Shown piece by piece: positions 1 through 4,932 of a stretch of 5,411 nucleotides of DNA. Under the pieces are notes generated by a model. The model did no database searches. It was not told the DNA's origin and saw only the letters and a program-made list of their open reading frames with translations. This DNA comes from Microcaldota archaeon. GTDB lineage: Archaea > Micrarchaeota > Micrarchaeia > Micrarchaeales > Micrarchaeaceae. The position numbers and the translations under genes are program-made. The stretch spans positions 1-5,411 of the forward strand of contig JAKAXF010000045.1 in NCBI GenBank assembly GCA_021816645.1, given 5' to 3'. The number at the start of each line of letters is the position of its first letter. Positions within the stretch are counted from its first letter, which is position 1.

Positions 1-44
1 CGATCTTTTAGATTTCAGTGCAACACTTTTTTTAACCTGCGTTT

Positions 45-55
45 TGTGGCATACT
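45..55 (+). promoter_or_regulatory. candidate extended -10 promoter of the early gene run
   Basis: TGTGGCATACT contains the extended -10 form TGn followed by CATACT, which matches four of six bases of TATAAT. No good -35 hexamer stands 17 bp upstream, only a T-run (27-33), so the call rests on the extended -10. Transcription would begin near base 62 and give a leader of about 25 bases before the ATG at 87. Almost the same 11-mer recurs at 3059-3069 before the antirepressor cassette. A second, weaker -10 (TATGCT, 68-73) is also possible. The rest of 1-86 shows no gene. Confidence 0.35.
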
Positions 56-86
56 CTTCTTACCGCCTATGCTAAACGAGACAGCC

Positions 87-248
87 ATGCCAAATGAGCC
101 TTGTAAATCCTGTAAAAACTTCAAGCCGCTTCCTGATTCGTTGTTTGGGGTTTGTATCGTAAAGGGACGCCGAGGCAAGCCGCTGATGGTGTCCCCAGAG
201 GCGCGGTTCTCCTGCCAAGAATTTACACCTAGTGGAGCAAAATCATGA
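87..248 (+). CDS. 53-residue four-cysteine (zinc-finger-like) phage protein
   Basis: This small ORF encodes 53 residues with Cys6, Cys9, Cys23 and Cys43. The pattern is C-x2-C near the N-terminus, an FGVC segment, and a C-terminal SCQEF followed by a Pro. Short phage proteins of this general layout (CxxC, then xGxC, then a late Cys with an aromatic) are common in early regions and are presumed to bind zinc. Their function is not established, and zinc binding here is an inference. Its stop overlaps the next start (ATGA, 245-248), so the two genes are probably co-translated. The ribosome site before 87 is weak (GAG at 78-80). An in-frame ATG at 69 would add six residues but has no visible ribosome site and would leave almost no leader after the proposed promoter. 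It is probably the first gene of the early run. Confidence 0.65.
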   Translation: MPNEPCKSCKNFKPLPDSLFGVCIVKGRRGKPLMVSPEARFSCQEFTPSGAKS

Positions 249-502
249 CATTATCCTATGAAGAAATCCAGAATCAACAGCGCACGGCGCTTGAGGATTT
301 GATACAGTGGGCAGGAACACCGTCGAGGTGTGCCATGTTGTTTGGTGTCACGCCGCCGACGGTTTGGTTCTGGACAAAGCATGGACGCATCTCCAAAGAG
401 GGTGCTTTACGTGCCGCTGAAGTGACTGGTGGATTGTTCACGTTCGCGCAGTTGCGTCCTGATCTTGCCGAAAAAGCAGCGCATAAGCAATGCGCCCAGT
501 AG
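245..502 (+). CDS. Cro/YdaS-like helix-turn-helix regulator
   Basis: This 85-residue protein resembles the small Cro/YdaS-type phage DNA-binding proteins. Residues about 17-60 form the helix-turn-helix region: the segment around CAMLFGVTPPTVWFWTKHGR has the GVTxxTVxxW recognition-helix pattern, followed by a basic residue and a helix with ALRAAEVTGG. The ending LRPDL is typical of the family, where it follows the third or fourth helix. The expected role is repression at an early operator to steer the lysis/lysogeny choice, but no operator can be assigned from this window. A GGAG (234-237) lies seven bases before the ATG, and the start overlaps the previous stop as ATGA. The end overlaps the next gene by 13 bases. 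The partner repressor would be expected to the left, outside the window. YdaS-like proteins are sometimes annotated as toxin-antitoxin components, but nothing here supports that. Confidence 0.8.
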   Translation: MTLSYEEIQNQQRTALEDLIQWAGTPSRCAMLFGVTPPTVWFWTKHGRISKEGALRAAEVTGGLFTFAQLRPDLAEKAAHKQCAQ

Positions 503-894
503 AACGTATCCTTTCCGGGCTTGACAAGGTACGCAACCGTGGGCCAGATTCGTGGATGGCGTGTTGTCCAGCGCACATCGACAAGAACCCCTCCCTGAGC
601 ATCAAGGAAACCAAAGACGGCGACGTTCTGTTACACTGCTTTTCCGGGTGCGGAGTGGATGATGTGGTGGCTGCGCTTGGGTTGGAGATGAGGGATCTTT
701 TCAGTAAGCCAGTAGTCACCATGGTTGCGTCGTTTCCGCACACGTTCACGGCGGAAGATGTGCTTGTGGCGTTAGTGGATGAACTGGAAGGCGTATGCCT
801 TGAATTATCCAAGGATGTTATAGACGCCACTGTTGTTGCTGAGGCCCATCTTCGCTTCATGGATTCTATTGATTTTATAAAAGGATTAAAATAA
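490..894 (+). CDS. CHC2-type zinc-ribbon primase-like protein, no Toprim domain
   Basis: This 134-residue protein begins with the zinc-binding fold of DnaG-type and phage primases. After W22 come Cys26 and His29 (CPAH), an NPSLSI strand, then Cys50 and Cys54 in HCFSGCG, the four expected zinc ligands. The segment VVAALGLEMRDLF (about 59-71) matches the helix that follows the ribbon in these proteins. In phage primases the ribbon recognises template DNA and a separate Toprim or archaeo-eukaryotic primase domain makes the primer. Here only about 60 further residues follow, acidic and helical-looking, without a Toprim DxD motif, so primer synthesis by this protein alone is doubtful. It probably works with the ATPase encoded two bases downstream. 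No good ribosome site precedes 490; the 13-base overlap with the previous gene suggests coupled translation. Confidence 0.78.
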   Translation: MRPVERILSGLDKVRNRGPDSWMACCPAHIDKNPSLSIKETKDGDVLLHCFSGCGVDDVVAALGLEMRDLFSKPVVTMVASFPHTFTAEDVLVALVDELEGVCLELSKDVIDATVVAEAHLRFMDSIDFIKGLK

Positions 895-896
895 AC

Positions 897-2378
897 ATGG
901 AGTTCGTGGAAAAACAAAAGGCCGCATACGACAAGCAACGCGCAAAGAATGAGGAGACGTGGCGTAAACTCAGAGAAGCCGCACAACCAGAACCGGAGCA
1001 ATGGGCACCGGGGGTATTCAGCCGGTTCAACCCGTTATCCCCGCCTGGGTTAGTAGGAGAAGTCTGCGACTGGATCAATTCCCAGTGCCGGTATCCGCGT
1101 CCATCATTGGCGGTGGCTGCGGCGTTGACGGTGGTAGGTAACGCTGGCGGATTGCGGTACAAGGATACCAAGCATGGCGCTACGGGCAATCTGTTTTGCT
1201 TCTGTGTAGCTCCGTCGTCCACGGGCAAGGAGTCCATCGCGCAGGCGTTTTATCAACTCATGCGTCCAGTAGGATTGATGAAGGCCGTACACGGCACGTT
1301 CAAATCCGAGCAGGAGGTGTATCGTAATCTGATCCGCAACCAGGCGGCTTATTACTGTGTAGACGAGTTTGGGCTTATGCTCGCCAAGGTGATCAACGCC
1401 TCTCAACGCGGCGGCGCTTCTTATCTTGAAGGGTTGGTAGGGCTGATCATGAGCGCCTACAGCAAGGCCGATGGCATACTGACGGTTGCAGGTGACGTAA
1501 AGGAAGCAGTGCGCGAAGCTCTTGTCAAGGAGTTGTCGCAGATCAACGCGAAGATAGATCGCGAAGGAGAGTCTGCGGAGGTTCTGTTACGAAAACAAGA
1601 ATTGGATAAAGACTTCGAGAAGGTAGACGACGGTATCACCGAGCCGTTCCTGTCGATTCTAGGGTTCACGACGCCGGTGACGTTTGACGGGTTAGTGACG
1701 TTCGAGGCGGCGACGAACGGGTTCTTTTCAAGGGCGCTCATCTTCCGCGAGTCAGAATCCAACCCGCCACGCAGGGAGGATTTTTCGTCAACACCCATTC
1801 CCGCGCATTTAGAGGCCCGTCTACGCATGTTGTACGCCGGTGGGCACTCGGATACCACTGGCAAGATTCGACGCATTGGAGAGTTCGTGGAAGTGACTAC
1901 GACGCCAGAGGCGGATGCGTTGCTGGATGAGGTGTATCGGTATTTCTATGACAGGGCGGAAGTTCACAAAATGACGAGTTCGCTGGAAGCCATCCCTCGC
2001 CGTGGGCTAGAGATGGTGGCGAAGTTGTCGTTCATCCTGGCGCTGGAAGACGGGGTACGCACGGTTGAGCATGTGCGGTGGGCTTTCGAGTTCATGAAGG
2101 TGGAGATCGAAGCCAAGATCAAAATGGCGTACAGCGAGATGAACAAGGACAACAAGGATTCCTCCGTGAAGCTCAAGGCGCAGCAGGCGCGGATACTCGG
2201 CATTTTGTCCAAAAGCCCTACGAAACTTGGGCTGATCGTCAATCGGTGTCGCGGGATGGAGAAGGCCGAGGTGATTGCCGTGGTAGATTCGCTGGTAAAG
2301 GCGAAGCTCATCAATGAGAAGACGGAAATTAATCCTACGAACAACAAGCCTTTTCAGGTGTATTGGTTGAGTTCTTGA
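897..2378 (+). CDS. DUF3987-like P-loop ATPase, putative replicative helicase/primase partner
   Basis: This 493-residue protein matches the layout of the DUF3987 group found in phage and plasmid replication modules. A helical N-terminus (1-35) is followed by a conserved-looking NPLSPPGLVGEVCDWI region and a helix rich in Ala and Val. Next comes a Walker A-like loop APSSTGKES (105-113), with K111 and E112 where Ser or Thr is usual. A Walker B strand YYCVDEF (152-158) carries D156 and E157, a sensor-like segment is LSILGFTTP (252-260), and a likely arginine finger is R279 in GFFSRALIF. Residues about 201-245 look like a charged coiled-coil insert. Residues about 425-493 resemble a winged-helix domain. 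The expected role is ATP-driven DNA unwinding or origin loading in the cytoplasm, together with the zinc-ribbon protein upstream. The AAGGA at 881-885 lies 11 bases before the start. The helicase role is inferred from the family. Confidence 0.8.
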   Translation: MEFVEKQKAAYDKQRAKNEETWRKLREAAQPEPEQWAPGVFSRFNPLSPPGLVGEVCDWINSQCRYPRPSLAVAAALTVVGNAGGLRYKDTKHGATGNLFCFCVAPSSTGKESIAQAFYQLMRPVGLMKAVHGTFKSEQEVYRNLIRNQAAYYCVDEFGLMLAKVINASQRGGASYLEGLVGLIMSAYSKADGILTVAGDVKEAVREALVKELSQINAKIDREGESAEVLLRKQELDKDFEKVDDGITEPFLSILGFTTPVTFDGLVTFEAATNGFFSRALIFRESESNPPRREDFSSTPIPAHLEARLRMLYAGGHSDTTGKIRRIGEFVEVTTTPEADALLDEVYRYFYDRAEVHKMTSSLEAIPRRGLEMVAKLSFILALEDGVRTVEHVRWAFEFMKVEIEAKIKMAYSEMNKDNKDSSVKLKAQQARILGILSKSPTKLGLIVNRCRGMEKAEVIAVVDSLVKAKLINEKTEINPTNNKPFQVYWLSS

Positions 2379-2385
2379 GTGCGGC

Positions 2386-2425
2386 CAACCGTTGACATAT
2401 TCATGATTGTATGCAACATTGGTTG
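2386..2425. promoter_or_regulatory. bulged hairpin/dyad just after the ATPase gene
   Basis: CAACC (2386-2390) pairs with GGTTG (2421-2425), GTTG (2391-2394) with CAAC (2414-2417), and CATA (2396-2399) with TATG (2410-2413). Single bulges are A2395 and ATT 2418-2420, around a 10-base loop. It starts eight bases after the stop codon, and T-rich sequence with TTGTTGTTTTAGTTTC follows. It may be a weak terminator of the replication operon, or an operator. No compact GC stem with a clean T-run is present, so the terminator reading is uncertain. Confidence 0.35.
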
Positions 2426-2477
2426 TTCAGTACAGGTTTGTTGTTTTAGTTTCTTCCCCGCTCTTTTACAACTCATT

Positions 2478-2525
2478 GATTTGCAAGGAAATACTACCGG
2501 AATATACACGGAATAGATTTGCAAG
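2478..2525 (+). repeat. GATTTGCAAG direct repeat at the left edge of the array
   Basis: The 10-mer GATTTGCAAG occurs at 2478-2487 and again at 2516-2525, 38 bp apart, with the two leftmost GGAATA elements between the copies. CATT lies just before the first copy (2475-2478, overlapping it by one base) and just after the second (2527-2530), so the ends are partly mirrored. It may be a second protein-binding element beside the iterons or a leftover of a duplication. Confidence 0.4.
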
Positions 2526-2540
2526 TCATTGAAAGTAAAG

Positions 2541-2670
2541 GCAATAGAGGCAATAGCGGAATACACCTGGAGCCTCTAAAATCCCTCCCAAAACAAAATG
2601 TCATCACGAACCCCATTCAGCCACTCACTGAAAGGGGTATCCATGTGTATTCCGCTATTCCGTCTATTCC
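2541..2670. repeat. 30-bp inverted repeat built from 9-bp units
   Basis: Bases 2541-2570 match the reverse complement of 2641-2670 at 26 of 30 positions, with a 15-bp perfect core AATAGCGGAATACAC. Each arm is itself about three 9-bp units (GCAATAGAG, GCAATAGCG, GAATACACC on the left). The 70 bases between the arms contain a strong hairpin. The mismatches at units one and two are C/G exchanges at equivalent places, which suggests the units diverged as repeats. Confidence 0.8.
2610..2638. other. strong hairpin between the inverted-repeat arms
   Basis: ACCCC (2610-2614) pairs with GGGGT (2634-2638), and TTCAG (2616-2620) pairs with CTGAA (2628-2632), across a seven-base loop. The only flaw is one A-A mismatch (2615/2633). 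This makes ten base pairs. No T-run follows, so it is not an ordinary terminator. Lying inside the inverted iteron arms, it could be a single-strand initiation or priming structure, or part of a larger folded transcript. Confidence 0.6.
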
Positions 2671-2672
2671 GC

Positions 2673-2730
2673 TTATATAGTATACTATATATATATATAC
2701 TAATATATATATACTATATAATACAATAAG
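2673..2730. repeat. A+T-rich tract, possible DNA-unwinding element
   Basis: 52 of 58 bases are A or T, mainly alternating TA steps. It contains the 14-bp perfect palindrome TATAGTATACTATA (2676-2689) and a longer near-repeat TATATATACTA. Alternating TA DNA melts and extrudes cruciforms easily. It directly abuts the right inverted-repeat arm, the usual place for an unwinding element relative to iterons. Confidence 0.6.
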
Positions 2731-2736
2731 ATAGAG

Positions 2737-2756
2737 CTGACTGAACGGTCGGTCAG
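2737..2756. promoter_or_regulatory. 20-bp dyad CTGACTGA/TCGGTCAG
   Basis: CTGACTGA and TCGGTCAG flank ACGG. As RNA the stem has eight pairs, one of them G-U; as DNA the outer five base pairs are perfect. It lies seven bases after the A+T tract and ten before the next GGAATA element. No T-run follows. It is a possible operator or a boundary element of the origin. Confidence 0.3.
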
Positions 2757-2826
2757 TGTGATGGCGGAATACGCAGCCAATGTATATTCCGTCCTTTTCC
2801 GTTTGTTTTCAACGAGTTATCTTTTT

Positions 2827-2893
2827 GGCGGACATCGAACCGGACGTGGATGTACAGCAAGTTGTTGATTGTGTGTGTTTTTATGGCGGACAT
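2827..2893 (+). repeat. GGCGGACAT direct repeats
   Basis: GGCGGACAT occurs at 2827-2835 and 2885-2893, each preceded by a T-run. A related GGCGGAATA sits at 2763-2771. The copies are about 58-63 bp apart. The first part of the motif resembles the GCGGAATA array element, so these may be diverged members of the same family or separate binding sites. Confidence 0.4.
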
Positions 2894-2932
2894 TTAAGCG
2901 GCGTTGACGCCAAGTAACATTGAAAATTCTCG

Positions 2933-2998
2933 ATGAGGATGAATCCGCCCCTCATATTGTGAGGATCAGGTCTTGTGGATGACGTCCAGAAATTGGAC
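2933..2998. promoter_or_regulatory. alternative-stem cluster and paired 5-5-5 dyads
   Basis: CCTCA (2950-2954) can pair either with ATGAGG upstream (2933-2938) or with TGAGG downstream (2960-2964), so two exclusive hairpins are possible. A second dyad of the same size, GTCCA-5-TGGAC, lies at 2984-2998, with centres 34 bp apart. TGAGGAT is itself repeated (2934-2940, 2960-2966). The cluster lies upstream of the proposed promoter at 3041, which fits operator half-sites better than an attenuator of that transcript. Confidence 0.3.
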
Positions 2999-3040
2999 AC
3001 CATTTTGTATCAACACCTAAACCATTGTTTTGCTAGTTAT

Positions 3041-3069
3041 TTGACTTCTCAATCTGCATGTGGAATACT
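3041..3069 (+). promoter_or_regulatory. promoter of the antirepressor cassette
   Basis: TTGACT (3041-3046) is five of six to the -35 consensus. After a 17-bp spacer comes AATACT (3064-3069), four of six to TATAAT, with TG at 3061-3062 making an extended -10. Transcription would start near 3076, leaving a leader of about 84 bases. The leader contains the dyad GGCTA/TAGCC (3078-3094) before the AGGAG at 3149-3153. The -10 region nearly repeats that at 45-55. Confidence 0.55.
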
Positions 3070-3159
3070 TCATCTGCGGCTAGGGTCTATAGCCCGAACA
3101 GCGTCTAGTCAACGCCGCCGCACCCTCATTCAGACTGCCTTTGACTACAGGAGAATTTT

Positions 3160-3777
3160 ATGCAACACCTTATAAACATTGAACAAAAAGCTATCGGAAC
3201 CACCCATGTGCAAACCGTTGATGCACGGGAACTTCACGCTTTTTTGGAAGTTCGCAGGGACTTCACCAACTGGATCAAGCAACGTATCAAGCAGTTTGAT
3301 TTTATAGAAAATCAGGATTTTTCTATTGATTCTGATCTTTCAACAAAAAAAACCGGAAGGGGCGGAGATCGACGCTCTCTTGAATATTACTTAACCATTC
3401 CAGCCGCCATCATGGTTGCAGCGCAAGAGAAAAAAGCTCGTCCAGTTATCGTCCAGAAATTCATTGAGTCAATAAAGGATGTATCAGCGCTATGGCAGGC
3501 AATTCGTAATATAGAGTTTCCCGATGGTTTACCGGAACCGATGTATGTCTATGCTATCAAGAACCAGGATACAGGGAACATCAAAATTGGCATTTCCAAA
3601 GACCCTGAGTCCAGATTGAAACATTTACAAGTCGGAAATGATGCTTCACTTGTTTTGATGCAACAGGTTTCTGCACCGCATAGGTTTCAAGACGAAAAAC
3701 TGATTCATAGTAGAAATTCACAACTGAAAGTTCGTGGAGAGTGGTTTAGTTCTTCCGCAACGCTGAACTTATTATGA
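3160..3777 (+). CDS. AntA antirepressor fused to a T5orf172 (GIY-YIG-like) domain
   Basis: This 205-residue protein has two domains. Residues about 15-107 are an AntA/AntB antirepressor domain, shown by VDARELHAFLEVRRDFTNWI (20-39), FIENQDF and the RRSLEYYLTIPAAIMVA segment. Residues about 128-205 match the T5orf172/MUG113 branch of the GIY-YIG fold: YVYAIK (129-134) with KIGIS (142-146), Arg152 in SRLKHLQ, Glu179, His183 and a closing GEWF. The last two motifs and Arg are the expected active or fold-defining positions. AntA proteins inactivate phage repressors; a T5orf172 domain as the partner of antirepressor or KilA-N/Bro domains is known in phages and large DNA viruses. Whether it cuts DNA is unknown. 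AGGAG sits six bases before the ATG. An eight-A run (3345-3352) lies in the AntA linker. The stop overlaps the next start as ATGA. Confidence 0.85.
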   Translation: MQHLINIEQKAIGTTHVQTVDARELHAFLEVRRDFTNWIKQRIKQFDFIENQDFSIDSDLSTKKTGRGGDRRSLEYYLTIPAAIMVAAQEKKARPVIVQKFIESIKDVSALWQAIRNIEFPDGLPEPMYVYAIKNQDTGNIKIGISKDPESRLKHLQVGNDASLVLMQQVSAPHRFQDEKLIHSRNSQLKVRGEWFSSSATLNLL

Positions 3778-4118
3778 ATAACATGCAAGTTTTTGATTTC
3801 AAGGAAATTAAGATTCGTGTTGCATGTAGCGAAGATGGTGAGATATGGTTCAACGCCAATGATGTATGCCTTGCTCTGGAATGTCTAAACCCCCGCAAGG
3901 CAATTTCTGCTTATGTTGATCGTGGGGATTTAACAAAACGGGTGATCATTGATTTCCTAGGACACACACAATACGCTAGTCACATCAACGAGCGTGGCGT
4001 CCACGCCTTGATCTCTGGCAGTACAAAGCCAGAGGCAAAGAGGTTTGAGCGATTCTTGATAAATGAGATTATCCCTTCATTGCACAATAAAGGACTATCA
4101 TGGAGATTTCAGAAATGA
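3774..4118 (+). CDS. stand-alone Bro-N domain protein
   Basis: These 114 residues are almost entirely a Bro-N (BRO family N-terminal) domain: the KIRVACSEDGEIWFNANDVCLAL start, NPRKAISAYVD with GDLTKR, INERGVHALISGSTKPEAKRF, and the closing FLINEIIPSLHNKG. Bro-N domains bind DNA and are found in phage antirepressors, usually followed by a second domain such as KilAC or ANT. Here the protein ends a few residues after Bro-N, so the usual C-terminal partner is missing. With the AntA-T5orf172 gene just upstream (ATGA overlap at 3774-3777), the two may act as separate pieces of one antirepressor system; that is an inference. Another in-frame ATG lies three codons in. The ribosome site is weak, which fits translational coupling to the previous gene. 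Confidence 0.82.
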   Translation: MNNMQVFDFKEIKIRVACSEDGEIWFNANDVCLALECLNPRKAISAYVDRGDLTKRVIIDFLGHTQYASHINERGVHALISGSTKPEAKRFERFLINEIIPSLHNKGLSWRFQK

Positions 4119-4396
4119 CAAACGATACAAAGGACAGCAGGCCGGTTGGGATGTTTTTTCACTCACTAAAGGATGGTGAGGTACATTGGCAAGGAACAGT
4201 TCTATCTTCGCCGGAGCAGGGATGGTATTTGGTGCAACTTTTTGAATGGTTTTCAGGGTCTCCAAATGTGTGCCGCCTTGTACGATTTGAAGATATGCAA
4301 GACTGGTTATTCTATCCAGACTGTGAAGCGATGAAATTCTCTTACGAGTATGGCGCAGCGCGAGAAGGCGGCCCTTACAATAAAAAGGAAGATTGA
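4115..4396 (+). CDS. small conserved-looking protein of unknown function
   Basis: I do not recognise a named domain. The 93 residues contain an aromatic-rich core: VGMFFHSLKDGEVHWQG, a GWYLVQLFEWFSG strand-like stretch, LVRF, DWLFYPD and EYGAAREGG, ending in a charged tail. Short proteins of this look occur in proteobacterial phages near antirepressor or Rha-type genes, as far as I recall; this is a memory, not a search result. The start at 4115 gives an ATGA overlap with the Bro-N stop, like other junctions here, with GGAG (4102-4105) nine bases upstream. The alternative ATG at 4100 has AGGA five bases upstream and adds five residues. No signal peptide or membrane segment is visible. Base composition is similar to the two genes before it. 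Confidence 0.65.
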   Translation: MTNDTKDSRPVGMFFHSLKDGEVHWQGTVLSSPEQGWYLVQLFEWFSGSPNVCRLVRFEDMQDWLFYPDCEAMKFSYEYGAAREGGPYNKKED

Positions 4397-4431
4397 ACCT
4401 TACCAACCCTTGATTTCCGCTTGTGATTGTG

Positions 4432-4455
4432 CTAAATAGAATTTGTCTAAATAGA
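4432..4455 (+). repeat. CTAAATAGA tandem repeat before the packaging-type gene
   Basis: CTAAATAGA occurs at 4432-4440 and 4447-4455, 15 bp apart. It lies in the gap between the end of the small unknown gene (4396) and the ATG at 4477. TAGAAT (4437-4442) matches five of six bases of a -10, but no good -35 is properly spaced. The repeat may be a regulator's pair of sites controlling the late-side genes. It also argues that the longer GTG start at 4423 reads through regulatory sequence. Confidence 0.4.
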
Positions 4456-4476
4456 GTTACGCAGGATTATGGTCGG

Positions 4477-4932
4477 ATGGAAAAGGAAATTGTGAACACA
4501 GGTTCCGTTATGTCCATGCAAGAGATCGAGGAATGCGGAAGACGCGGTTTGTCTTTCTCACAAATCGCTGGCTTGATGGGGGTTTCTGCCACTACGTTCT
4601 CCGCGCAACGAAAACGACACCCAGAAGTTGAAGCGGCCTATTTTCGTGGTAGAAGTCGCGGAATTTCCAAAGTGGCTGATACACTTTACGACGCGGCAAC
4701 TTCCGGCGAAGACATGGCTTCCACCAGGTTCTATCTGGAGAAAGTTGGCGGCTGGAAAGAAAACGCAGCAGCCACAACCGGAAACGTCACGATCACCCAA
4801 AACAACGTCTACATCGACAAAGTGGAAATGATCGTGCAGATGCAAAAGCTCATTGCAGACAATGTTCCGATTGAGGAATGGCCTGAAGCAGTCCGGGCTA
4901 TTGCTGGCGTGGAGGAAAACAGCGATGTCTGA
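4477..4932 (+). CDS. terminase small subunit-like HTH protein
   Basis: This 151-residue protein has the pattern of phage terminase small subunits with an N-terminal helix-turn-helix. IEECGRRGLSFSQIAGLMGV is the first helix pair, SATTFSAQRKRHPEVEAAYF the recognition helix and the helix after it, then RGRSRGISKVADTLYDAA and STRFYLEKVGGWKE, where FYLxxxGGWKE is typical of the family. A C-terminal helix (VDKVEM... to the end, with acidic residues) could be the oligomer or large-subunit contact. Such proteins recognise the packaging site and hand DNA to the large subunit, which is not in this window. The ATG at 4477 has AGGA at 4463-4466 ten bases upstream. A GTG at 4423 would add 18 residues across a tandem repeat and is less likely. 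A general HTH regulator is the alternative. Confidence 0.65.
   Translation: MEKEIVNTGSVMSMQEIEECGRRGLSFSQIAGLMGVSATTFSAQRKRHPEVEAAYFRGRSRGISKVADTLYDAATSGEDMASTRFYLEKVGGWKENAAATTGNVTITQNNVYIDKVEMIVQMQKLIADNVPIEEWPEAVRAIAGVEENSDV

Larger units (their letters stand above)
2497..2800. other. candidate iteron-type replication origin
   Basis: Eight exact GGAATA/TATTCC elements lie within about 300 bp. Four are on the + strand (2499, 2510, 2558, 2766) and four on the - strand (2648, 2656, 2665, 2785). Two further near copies read GCAATAG (2541, 2550). Neighbouring copies are spaced 8-11 bp, close to one DNA turn, as expected for cooperative binding by an initiator. An A+T-rich tract that could unwind lies inside the array, and the primase-like and ATPase genes end just upstream. 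Together these are the usual parts of a phage or plasmid origin. Which protein would bind the repeats is not shown; the winged-helix-like C-terminus of the upstream ATPase and the Cro-like protein are candidates. An operator array with no replication role remains possible. Confidence 0.6.
2379..3159. other. 780-bp noncoding replication/regulatory region
   Basis: No ORF here has a start, ribosome site and residue pattern that would support a gene. A 66-codon open frame at 2480-2680 has no ATG and simply translates the repeats. The region holds, left to right, a bulged dyad (2386-2425), repeated GATTTGCAAG (2478-2487 and 2516-2525), the GGAATA array with its inverted repeat and hairpin, an A+T tract, a dyad (2737-2756), GGCGGACAT repeats, two 5-5-5 dyads (2950-2964 and 2984-2998) and a promoter. 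It separates the replication genes from the antirepressor cassette. Confidence 0.7.

Noticed and set aside
438..1001. 187-codon - strand ORF opposite the primase-like gene
   Set aside because: It lies wholly opposite well-supported genes, is rich in Ser and Thr without domain signs, and is a shadow of their codon pattern.
2480..2680. Open frame translating the GGAATA repeats
   Set aside because: It contains no ATG, only a TTG without a ribosome site, and its residues only mirror the DNA repeats.
2497..2800. CRISPR-like array
   Set aside because: Repeats are short, occur in both orientations and have irregular spacing without unique spacers of constant length.
2898..3118. 11-bp inverted repeat GCGGCGTTGAC / GTCAACGCCGC flanking about 220 bp, as possible mobile-element ends
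   Set aside because: The match does not extend, there are no target duplications and no transposase, and an 11-bp match is not very unlikely in this length.
2975..3175. 66-codon + strand ORF across the promoter region
   Set aside because: It has no ribosome site or recognisable pattern, covers the proposed promoter and leader, and overlaps the well-supported AntA start.
4397..4476. Coding extension of the terminase-like gene from a GTG at 4423
   Set aside because: The extension crosses a tandem repeat, lacks a ribosome site, and the ATG at 4477 has AGGA at a usable distance.
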